A DNA stretch of 11,868 bases. Origin: Candidatus Methylarchaceae archaeon HK01M. GTDB taxonomy: Archaea > Thermoproteota > Nitrososphaeria > Nitrososphaerales > JACAEJ01. Positions within the stretch are counted from its first letter, which is position 1. Each line of letters starts with the position of its first letter. The translations under genes and the position numbers were made by a program. Positions 5,749-11,868 of this stretch are shown here, piece after piece. Location: the NCBI GenBank assembly GCA_024256245.1, contig JAKLZD010000153.1, positions 1 to 11,868 of the forward strand. Direction: 5' to 3'. The notes under the pieces are model-generated. The model saw only the letters and a program-made list of their open reading frames with translations. It did no database searches and was not told the DNA's origin.

Positions 5749-7261
5749 TGAAGACTACATCAAGATTTTCGATACAACTTTGAGAGACGGGGAACAGACC
5801 CCAGGAGTATCCCTTACACCTGAAGACAAGCTGGAGATCGCCCGTCTGCTCGATAAACTTGGAGTAGATACGATAGAGGCAGGCTTCCCCATAGTTTCTA
5901 AAGGAGAGATCGAAGGCGTCAAACTTATCGTCAAAGAAGGACTGAAGGCTGAAATCTGCGCATTGGCCAGAGTGGATAAAAGGGATATAGATGCTGCCCT
6001 TGGTTGCGGGGTTGGATGCATACATGTCTTCATAGCAACATCGGATATACATCTAAAATACAAGCTAAAGCTGACTCGGGAGCAAGCTTTACAAAAAGCC
6101 ATTGAAGGCGTAGAATATGCTAAAAGCCATGGAGTTCAAGTTGAGTTCTCAGCTGAAGATGCTACGAGATCGGATCTTGATTTTCTTAAACAAGTTTACA
6201 GGGCCGTTGAGAGGGTAGGTGCGGACAGAATCGATATCCCAGATACTGTTGGTATCATAACACCCATGAAGATGTATCAACTCGTTGGAGAAATCAAAGA
6301 AGCAGTTAGACTACCCATAAGTCTACATTGTCATGACGATTTTGGCATGGCTGTAGCGAATACTTTGGCTGGAATAGAAGCTGGTGCAGTAAGGGCTCAT
6401 GTAACCATCAATGGCTTAGGAGAAAGGGCAGGCAATGCAGCACTGGAAGAAGTAGTGATGGCATTACATTCATTATATGGAAGGAAGACAAGAATAAACA
6501 CTCAGCAGATCTATGAAATTTCTAAACTAGTTTCAGAGTTGACAGGGGTAACCGTTCAAGCTAACAAAGCAATAGTAGGCGATAATGCTTTCAGTCATGA
6601 GTCTGGCATACATGTTCATGGTATACTATCTACGCCCCTGACCTATGAGCCCATAATGCCAGAGATGGTAGGTAGAAAAAGGTGGCTTCAAGCTGGGAAG
6701 CATGCAGGTGGTCATGGTATAGCGGCAAAATTAGAAGAGATGGGTTGGCAACCAACAAAGGATCAATTAAAAGAAATCGTTGAGAGGGTGAAGGATTTGG
6801 GTGATAAAGGGAAGGCCGTAACCGACACCGACTTATCTGCCATATCCAGATTTGTGATGAGGAAGTCGGCAGAGGAGGAGAAGATCATCGATCTAGTCGA
6901 TCTAGCAGTTGTGACGGGGATTAAAGTAGTCCCCACAGCATCTGTCAAGATCATACTGGATGGGAAGGAGTACGTCGCAGCTGAGACTGGAGTAGGACCT
7001 GTCGATTCAGCGGTTAAAGCAATTCAGAATATTACAGATAGATTGGCAAATATAAAACTGAAGGAGTACAGGTTGTCGGCTATTACAGGTGGCTCAGATG
7101 CCCTTGCTGAAGTGATAATAAAAGTTGAGGATAAAGATGGTAATGTGGCATCTGCAAGGGCAGCGGGCGAAGATGTGGTGATAGCCAGTGTGGAAGCGTT
7201 GATAGATGGCATCAATAAGATACTTATAAAAAGGAAAAGATCACAAAACTTAGTCATATAA
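5741..7261 (+). CDS. leuA: 2-Isopropylmalate synthase (LeuA family)
   Basis: Condenses 2-oxoisovalerate with acetyl-CoA, the first leucine-specific step. The 506 residues have both parts of the family: the TIM barrel with DTTLRDGEQTPGV (11-23), the metal motif HCHDDFG (about 196-202), NGLGERAGNAALEEV and the GxHxxGI segment (ESGIHVHGI), then a C-terminal allosteric LeuA dimer domain (from about 380). Citramalate synthase and homocitrate synthase share these motifs; the leuC/leuD/leuB neighbours make isopropylmalate synthase most likely. ATG 5741 is chosen because the protein then starts just before the barrel motif and GGTGGAG (5725-5731) is a good SD 9 nt upstream. A TTG at 5723 is in the same frame. 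The SD and start lie inside the ilvC stub, overlapping it by 8 nt. Confidence 0.9.
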   Translation: MSSEDYIKIFDTTLRDGEQTPGVSLTPEDKLEIARLLDKLGVDTIEAGFPIVSKGEIEGVKLIVKEGLKAEICALARVDKRDIDAALGCGVGCIHVFIATSDIHLKYKLKLTREQALQKAIEGVEYAKSHGVQVEFSAEDATRSDLDFLKQVYRAVERVGADRIDIPDTVGIITPMKMYQLVGEIKEAVRLPISLHCHDDFGMAVANTLAGIEAGAVRAHVTINGLGERAGNAALEEVVMALHSLYGRKTRINTQQIYEISKLVSELTGVTVQANKAIVGDNAFSHESGIHVHGILSTPLTYEPIMPEMVGRKRWLQAGKHAGGHGIAAKLEEMGWQPTKDQLKEIVERVKDLGDKGKAVTDTDLSAISRFVMRKSAEEEKIIDLVDLAVVTGIKVVPTASVKIILDGKEYVAAETGVGPVDSAVKAIQNITDRLANIKLKEYRLSAITGGSDALAEVIIKVEDKDGNVASARAAGEDVVIASVEALIDGINKILIKRKRSQNLVI

Positions 7262-7285
7262 CTTTTATTAGTATAGGAGCGCTAA

Positions 7286-7294
7286 TTTTATAAT
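7286..7294 (+). promoter_or_regulatory. Possible internal TATA box for leuCD
   Basis: TTTTATAAT at 7286-7294 is centred 34 nt before the leuC ATG, predicting a start near 7316 and a leader of only about 8 nt. leuC has no SD, which fits a nearly leaderless transcript. The 62-nt gap after leuA is otherwise without a gene and starts with a T-rich run (7263-7270). Confidence 0.42.
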
Positions 7295-7323
7295 CAAGTC
7301 GACGATCAAGGCTATAAGTTAAA

Positions 7324-8586
7324 ATGAATGCTATTGAGAAGATCCTGAGCAGAGCATCTGGTAGAGAAAATGTATTGCCGGGGGAGATAGTTGAAGCCAA
7401 CATAGACTGTGCGATGGTCAACGAGATAACTGGACATCTAACTATAAAATACTTCCATGAAGTAGGAGCGAAGGAAGTTTGGAACAAAGAAAAGATAGTC
7501 ATGATCTTGGATCATACGATCCCTGCCGGAAGTGTGGAAGCCGCCGAATTACACAAGATAATGAGGGAGTTCGCAAGAGAGCAGGGGATAAGGGCATTCT
7601 ATGATGTTGGAAGAGGCGGAATTTCTCATCAAGTAATGATGGAGAAAGCTCATGTAAAACCAGGGGATGTAGTTGTAGGGGCAGACTCCCATACTTGTAC
7701 TTATGGCGCTATAGGAGCCTTTTCTACTGGCATAGGCTCGACCGATATGACTGCAGTGTTTACAACTGGAAGGTTGTGGTTCAAGGTCCCGAAAGTGATC
7801 AAAGTGAATGTAAGGGGGGACTTTAGAAAATTCGTTGTACCCAAAGACCTCTTCTTAAAAATAGCAAAGATATTAGGGGTCAGCGGTGCGAATTATATGG
7901 GGCTCGAATTCAAAGGCTCGACTATAAGGGATATGAGTATAGACGGTAGGATGACTATATGTAATATGGTTATAGAGGTGGGTGGTAAGGCAGGCATAGT
8001 CGAGCCTGACGAGAAGACTTTGGCTTATATGAAGAGCAGAAAGAATGATCGATTCTCCATCATGAGAAGCGACCCAGATGCTGAATATGAAAGAACTTTA
8101 GAGTTATCTGTCGACGATCTGCAACCTCTGGTCTCATGTCCTAGTGCCGTTGATAACGTAAAACTCGTATCCGAAGTGGAAGGAGTAGAATTGGATCAAG
8201 TATTCATAGGCTCTTGCACGAATGGAAGGATAGAGGATCTGCGCATAGTTGCTAAGATATTAAAGGGAAATGTTGTGAGTGATAGAACTAGGTTGATAAT
8301 AATCCCTGCATCACAAGAGATATACCTAGACGCTTTACGTGAAGGTCTGATCGAGACTTTTCTTCTTTCTGGGGCGACTGTAACCAACCCCACCTGTGGA
8401 GCCTGTTATGGGGGGCATATTGGAATGCTTGCATCAGGGGAGGTTTGCTTGAGCACTACGAATAGAAACTTCATAGGGAGGATGGGTAGCCCGAAGTCAA
8501 AAGTTTATCTAGCTTCTCCTGCTACTGCTGCAGTCTCTGCCATAACTGGGCGTATTACAGACCCAACTTCCTTTAAAAGTGGTTAA
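7324..8586 (+). CDS. leuC: 3-Isopropylmalate dehydratase, large subunit
   Basis: With LeuD it isomerises 2- to 3-isopropylmalate; cytosolic 4Fe-4S enzyme of the aconitase superfamily. At 420 residues it is the short archaeal-type large subunit. The cluster cysteines are visible: C298 in IGSCTNGR, and C358 and C361 in TNPTCGACYGG. GADSHTCTYGAIGAFSTGIGSTD in the first third is the conserved substrate region. A homoaconitase would look alike in this subunit; the LeuD loop and the neighbours favour isopropylmalate. No SD precedes ATG 7324. Its 3' end overlaps the leuD start by 8 nt, so the two subunits are translationally coupled. Confidence 0.94.
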   Translation: MNAIEKILSRASGRENVLPGEIVEANIDCAMVNEITGHLTIKYFHEVGAKEVWNKEKIVMILDHTIPAGSVEAAELHKIMREFAREQGIRAFYDVGRGGISHQVMMEKAHVKPGDVVVGADSHTCTYGAIGAFSTGIGSTDMTAVFTTGRLWFKVPKVIKVNVRGDFRKFVVPKDLFLKIAKILGVSGANYMGLEFKGSTIRDMSIDGRMTICNMVIEVGGKAGIVEPDEKTLAYMKSRKNDRFSIMRSDPDAEYERTLELSVDDLQPLVSCPSAVDNVKLVSEVEGVELDQVFIGSCTNGRIEDLRIVAKILKGNVVSDRTRLIIIPASQEIYLDALREGLIETFLLSGATVTNPTCGACYGGHIGMLASGEVCLSTTNRNFIGRMGSPKSKVYLASPATAAVSAITGRITDPTSFKSG

Positions 8587-9076
8587 ATTGAATATAATAG
8601 GGAAGGCCATAAAGTATGGTGATGACATAAATACAGACGTAATTATCCCAAGCAGATATCTTGTTCTGACCGATCCAAGAGATTTGGCAAAGCATGCTAT
8701 GGAGGGTATAGACCATTCCTTCATTAAGAAGAGCAAGGATGGAATAGTTGTTGCTGGAAAGAACTTTGGTTGTGGTTCAAGCAGAGAACAGGCACCCATA
8801 GCCCTGAAGTATTCTGGTACGAGATGTATAATTGCAAAATCCTTTGCTCGCATATTCTATAGGAATGCGATCAACATTGGTCTGCCAGTTCTGGAATGTG
8901 AGAGTTTATGGGATTCAGTCCAAGACGGTGATCAATTGAGTCTTGATTTAAAGAGTGGGAATATCAAGAACTTGACTCGCAATATATCTTCCCAAGCCCA
9001 GGTTCTCCCAGACTTCATTCTAGAACTGATAGAGATAGGCGGGTTATTGAACAATCTAAAGAGAGCAAGGGTTTGA
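8579..9076 (+). CDS. leuD: 3-Isopropylmalate dehydratase, small subunit
   Basis: The 165-aa swivel-domain subunit that completes the LeuC active site; usual length for the archaeal type. Motifs are GDDINTDVIIPSRYL (about 14-28), GKNFGCGSSREQAP (about 61-74) and FARIFYRNAINIGLP. The loop after the first motif reads YLVL. From what I recall of methanogen enzymes, isopropylmalate forms carry YLV-type loops and homoaconitases YLRT, so this favours the leucine pathway. Start GTG 8579 overlaps the leuC stop by 8 nt; TTG 8588, just after that stop, is the alternative. Its stop is only 5 nt from the convergent leuB stop, leaving no space for a separate terminator. Confidence 0.93.
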   Translation: MVKLNIIGKAIKYGDDINTDVIIPSRYLVLTDPRDLAKHAMEGIDHSFIKKSKDGIVVAGKNFGCGSSREQAPIALKYSGTRCIIAKSFARIFYRNAINIGLPVLECESLWDSVQDGDQLSLDLKSGNIKNLTRNISSQAQVLPDFILELIEIGGLLNNLKRARV

Positions 9077-9081
9077 TGCTA

Positions 9082-10218
9082 TTATATCGTTAATTCTTTC
9101 ACTCTCTTAGCTATAGCTTCGCCGACCTCGCTGGTCTTGGACTTCCCACCGAGGTCATAAGTTTTCACTTTTCCTTCCCTTAAGATTTCTTCCGTAGCCT
9201 TCTCGACCTTCACAGCCGATCTTTCAAGCCCTAAATTTTCTAGCAAAAGACATCCTGCCAAGATCGTTGCAACTGGATTTGCTTTGTTCATTCCCTTGTA
9301 TTTGGGTGCAGAACCATGAATGGGTTCGAACATCGAAGTGCCTTTTGGGTTGATGTTGCCCCCTGGGGCTACACCCAATCCACCTTGTATTATAGCACCG
9401 AGGTCTGTTAGAATGTCTCCGAAGAGGTTGGGTGTGACTATAACTTCGTACCATTCAGGGTTCTTGACAAACCACATGGCCGTGGCGTCTACGAAAGCAA
9501 ATTCTGTTTGGATGTCAGGGTAACCTTCGGCAACCTCATCAAAAACTCGTCTCCAAAGACTGTACATATGTGTCAAGACATTAGCTTTATCGACTGCGGT
9601 AACTTTGTTCTTCCCATGGCTCTTAGCGTATTGAAAAGCGTATTCTATAACTCTCCTAGCTCCCTCCCTACTTATAACCCCCAATTGATAGGCGATTTCA
9701 TCGGCATCAGAATCTATATCCAAACCGAAGCGAAGGTGAAAGATGTCTCTGACCAAATCCAATTCATGCTTGTGTCTACCCTTCTTTATATTGCCACCAA
9801 GACCTATGTAGAAGTCTTCTGTATTCTCCCTTACAACTACGAATTGAATATCGTTTGGCTTCTTGTTCTTTATAGGGGTTGGTACGCCCTCATAAAGTTT
9901 TATTGGTCTAAGGTTGATGTATTCGTCCAAGTAGAAGCGAAGCCTCAAAAGTATACCTAGTTCAAGGATCCCTGGTTCCACCCTTGGGTCTCCAAGGGCA
10001 CCAAGGTAGATCGATCTGTAGTTTTTCAGCTCTTTGAGGGCATCTTCATCTATCAACTCCCCTCTGGAGAGGTAGTTATCCGCACCATAAGGATACTCTA
10101 TCCACTCAATATCGAATCCATCCACTTCAGCAACGGCATCTAGGACCTTCTTGCCTTCAGTCATTACTTCAGGACCGATGCCATCGCCAGCTATTACGGG
10201 TACTTTGTATGTAACCAT
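9082..10218 (-). CDS. leuB: 3-Isopropylmalate dehydrogenase (LeuB/TtuC-like beta-decarboxylating dehydrogenase)
   Basis: Oxidatively decarboxylates 3-isopropylmalate to the leucine keto acid, using NAD(P) and a divalent metal. The 378 residues begin MVTYKVPVIAGDGIGPEV. Substrate and catalytic residues are in place: R104 (NLRPIK), R130 and Y137 (VRENTEDFY), K211 (VDKANV), D268 and D272 (FGDILTDLGA), and HGSAPKYKG (301-309). The ELGILLRLRFYLDEYINLRP segment resembles the branch that also contains tartrate/D-malate dehydrogenases, so substrate is assigned mainly from context. ATG 10218 is preferred over in-frame ATG 10251: homologues start there, GAGGCGAG precedes it, and the TATA-like stretch 10253-10263 puts transcript start near 10232. 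It is the only leu gene on the minus strand here, so it is expressed separately from leuACD. Confidence 0.88.
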   Translation of the reverse strand: MVTYKVPVIAGDGIGPEVMTEGKKVLDAVAEVDGFDIEWIEYPYGADNYLSRGELIDEDALKELKNYRSIYLGALGDPRVEPGILELGILLRLRFYLDEYINLRPIKLYEGVPTPIKNKKPNDIQFVVVRENTEDFYIGLGGNIKKGRHKHELDLVRDIFHLRFGLDIDSDADEIAYQLGVISREGARRVIEYAFQYAKSHGKNKVTAVDKANVLTHMYSLWRRVFDEVAEGYPDIQTEFAFVDATAMWFVKNPEWYEVIVTPNLFGDILTDLGAIIQGGLGVAPGGNINPKGTSMFEPIHGSAPKYKGMNKANPVATILAGCLLLENLGLERSAVKVEKATEEILREGKVKTYDLGGKSKTSEVGEAIAKRVKELTI

Positions 10219-10251
10219 GATTTCTCTCGCCTCTACCCATGTCTTCATCAT

Positions 10252-10317
10252 CTAAAATAAATACCTTATTGAAATAGTAGCTCGAGCCGTTGTTAGAAAG
10301 ATTAAAGGAAGATTCAT
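10252..10317 (-). other. 21-codon mini-ORF ending directly at the upstream leuB ATG
   Basis: On the minus strand ATG 10317 opens 21 codons that stop with TAG at 10254-10252, immediately before the in-frame leuB ATG at 10251. It starts MNLPLIFLTT; 4 of 21 residues are Leu and 3 are Ile. It could be a leucine-sensing leader for leuB. However, AT-rich DNA gives many Leu/Ile codons, no clear SD is seen, and a TATA-like stretch lies within its end, so it may not even be transcribed. Confidence 0.2.
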
Positions 10318-10326
10318 TAATTTCTC

Positions 10327-10485
10327 ATGATGGTCGAGAATAGAAAAACAGAGAATAGTGTGATGGCTTATTCCTATCTTACGGATGCTATATTTGTTCC
10401 TCAGTTTTTCGAAATCACCGATATAGAAGGGAGCACCATTAGCTACTTATTGACAGATGCGCTTAACGTTTTTGATTCTATCTGA
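10327..10485 (+). CDS. Small ORF, 52 codons, hypothetical
   Basis: ATG 10327 to TGA 10483-10485 in the spacer between leuB and glyA. The start is polar (MMVENRKTENSV) and the rest mixed (YSYLTDAIFVPQFFEITDIE). I do not recognise it. There is no good SD (the nearest purine tract is about 20 nt upstream) and no clear TATA box at the right distance. After the TGA the same frame continues for 15 codons to a TAG at about 10531, so it could also be a scrap of a decayed gene. Confidence 0.22.
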   Translation: MMVENRKTENSVMAYSYLTDAIFVPQFFEITDIEGSTISYLLTDALNVFDSI

Positions 10486-10500
10486 ATTGAAGGTTACAAA

Positions 10501-10566
10501 GGAGGTGGAGAAAGAAGAGGTCTTCTAAATTAGTGTATCTCTAATCTCTTTGAGGAAAAGTTCCTC
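10501..10566 (+). other. SD-like tract and two small hairpins in the leuB-glyA spacer
   Basis: GGAGGTG at 10501-10507 resembles a strong SD, but no productive ORF follows it. AGAAG (10513-10517) pairs with CTTCT (10522-10526) around a 4-nt loop. GAGGAA (10552-10557) pairs with TTCCTC (10561-10566) around a 3-nt loop. These may be remnants of a lost gene or part of an untranslated RNA. The rest of the spacer (10252-10618) holds the two small ORFs and the glyA TATA box, and nothing else I can support. Confidence 0.3.
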
Positions 10567-10588
10567 GCAATAGTTATCCAAGTAGAAA

Positions 10589-10597
10589 TTTTAATAA
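10589..10597 (+). promoter_or_regulatory. TATA box for glyA, predicting a leaderless mRNA
   Basis: TTTTAATAA at 10589-10597 is centred about 26 nt before the glyA ATG at 10619, so transcription would start at or next to the start codon. There is no clear SD before that ATG, consistent with leaderless translation. Confidence 0.55.
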
Positions 10598-10618
10598 ATG
10601 GATGTTTGGCCATAAGGG

Positions 10619-11868
10619 ATGATCGAGTTGATGGACAAAGCTCCAAAGGATTACTATGATGAGATCTTCCGACTCGTCGGAGAGCACCATAGATGGTTCT
10701 CGTATTCCATCCCCTTGGTAGCTAGTGAGAATATACCGAGTCCGGCAGTCCATGAAGCCATGATAAGTGACTTCGGGAATAGATACGCCGAAAAGGTGCG
10801 CATCAATAAGCATCTCGGTTAGGTTGGCCGGGCGAGAGACTTTATGCAGGATGCATCTACATCGATAAAGTTGAGCTCATAGCTATCGAGTTAGCCAAAA
10901 AACTCTTCAGAGCAGAGTTCGCTGATGTAAGGCCCGTATCGGGAGTTTGCGCCAACCTAGTGGTGTACACCGCCTTCACGGATGTAGGAGATACCATGTT
11001 TTCTCTATCTATAGCTAGTGGGGGGCATATATCCACTGGAAGGAAGTCCTTGGGGGGAACGGCAGGCTCTGTCTCGAAGCTAAACGTCGAATACTTCCCC
11101 TTCGATGTTGAAGAGATGAACATAGATGTAGATGAAACGAAGAAGAAGGTAAAGCAGATAGTGGATGAAGGTAAGAAAGTGAAGTTGGCGATGTTTGGTG
11201 GATCGGTCTTGACTCAACCCCATCCATTAAAAGAGCTGGCAGACACATTCCATGAAATAGGGGCAAAGGTCTGTTATGATGGGGCCCATGTAGCTGGGTT
11301 GGTGGCAGGGGGGAAATTCCAGGACCCTTTAAGGGAAGGAGCAGATGTGATGAGCATGAGTACTCATAAGACTTTATTCGGTCCTCAAGGGGGGTGTGTT
11401 TTATCCTTTGACAGATATGCTGAATTGATTAAAAGGGCGACCTTTCCTTCAAATGTGAGTAACCACCACCTTCACCATCTCTGTGGAAAGGCCATCGCTT
11501 TTGCGGAGTTCTTAGAGTTTGGCAAGGAGTACGCTTCACAAGTTATAAAGAATGCCAAAGCACTGGCTCAGGCTCTTAATGAGAGAGGGTTTCAAGTCTT
11601 AGGCGAACAAAGGGGTTTCACTCAATCCCATATAGTTATAGTCGATATAACAAAATATGGCTTAGGAGGAGACTTGGAAGAGAAACTTGAGAAGGCAAAC
11701 ATAATCTTGAACAGAAACTTACTGGCTTATGATCTAAAATACAATAGGCATTACCAAAATCCTGGTGGCATAAGGCTTGGAAGTCAAGAGTGCACAAGAC
11801 TAGGCATGAAGGAGAGTGATATGGATCATATAGCTGATCTGATAGCAAGGGTTGTGATCGAGGGGGAA
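10619..11868 (+). CDS. glyA: Serine hydroxymethyltransferase, interrupted by a 29-nt insertion; 3' end beyond window
   Basis: Interconverts serine and glycine with a folate or pterin C1 carrier, using PLP. The first 58 codons (to 10792) end in the conserved ISDFGNRYAE. Frame 0 then stops at TAG 10820-10822. From 10822 another frame resumes with WPGERLYAGC and stays open for 348 codons to the window edge. It contains the active-site block SMSTHKTLFGPQGG with the PLP lysine at 11368-11370, YDGAHVAGL, SNHHLHHL and NPGGIRLGSQ. Removing 10793-10821 gives RYAEGWPGERLYAG, matching the family. Apart from this insertion no lesion is visible in about 407 codons. The gene is therefore a very young pseudogene, an intron-containing gene, or carries a sequence error. 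The sequence resembles the crenarchaeal form. The last codons lie outside the window. Confidence 0.88.
10793..10821 (+). other. 29-nt frame-breaking insertion in glyA
   Basis: Placed at 10793-10821 (or equivalently 10792-10820), its deletion joins GAA to GGT and restores AEGWPGER. It contains a short direct repeat GCATC (10800-10804, 10810-10814) and ends next to GGTTA/GGTTG (10817-10826). It folds: GCCGA (10787-10791) pairs with TCGGT (10815-10819) with one G-U, a 3-nt AAA bulge follows (10792-10794), then GGTGC (10795-10799) pairs with GCATC (10810-10814) around a 10-nt loop. It shows no mobile-element ends or clear target duplication. Confidence 0.75.

Noticed and set aside
10820..10822. 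TAG in glyA read as pyrrolysine
   Set aside because: Reading through stays in the wrong frame (VGRARD...), so it cannot reach the conserved downstream sequence.
10810..10825. Programmed -1 frameshift to rescue glyA
   Set aside because: The two frames overlap only at 10810-10819 and I see no slippery heptamer. The product would carry about ten extra residues between RYAE and WPGER, unlike the family. The exact 29-nt excision fits far better.
1..11868. tRNA genes, rRNA, CRISPR arrays, insertion sequences
   Set aside because: No cloverleaf, repeat-spacer series, transposase or terminal inverted repeats were recognised on either strand.

Overview
The window looks like archaeal chromosome, probably from a TACK-side thermophile or a relative; the lineage cannot be fixed from this sequence alone. 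The reasons are TATA-box promoters about 26 nt before likely transcript starts, several leaders that are very short or absent, frequent TTG/GTG starts beside good Shine-Dalgarno (SD) sites, an archaeal-type split isopropylmalate isomerase (LeuC about 420 aa, LeuD about 165 aa), a family-4 uracil-DNA glycosylase and a Sulfolobus-like serine hydroxymethyltransferase.

Layout. 1-792 (+): an ArsR-type repressor with its own operator/promoter, followed 6 nt later by a small cysteine-rich zinc-ribbon protein. 839-3048 (-): ilvD followed by a family-4 UDG gene. 3049-3387: a divergent regulatory region that drives ilvD leftward and the ilv/leu operon rightward. 3388-7261 (+): ilvB, ilvN, a 56-codon stub of ilvC, and leuA. 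7324-9076 (+): leuC and leuD. 9082-10218 (-): leuB, convergent with leuD. 10252-10618: a 366-bp spacer with small ORFs and hairpins. 10619 to the right edge (+): glyA, interrupted by a 29-nt insertion and cut by the window end.

Function. IlvB/IlvN make acetolactate or acetohydroxybutyrate. IlvC should reduce it, but only its N-terminus remains here. IlvD dehydrates the dihydroxyacid. LeuA, LeuCD and LeuB then run the leucine branch. The locus is therefore nearly a full valine/isoleucine/leucine pathway with one enzyme deleted in place.

Main discovery candidate. A 31-codon leader ORF (3244-3339) lies just before ilvB. It carries the run Ile-Ile-Val-Val-Leu-Leu, the three end products twice each, directly followed by TCCTCC. 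That TCCTCC can pair either with the start of the leader ORF or with the ilvB SD. This is what a ribosome-stalling attenuator sensing branched-chain amino acids would look like, here apparently in an archaeon. Two further anomalies are the ilvC stub, whose end forms the start region of leuA, and the 29-nt insertion in glyA, whose exact removal would restore the conserved protein sequence.
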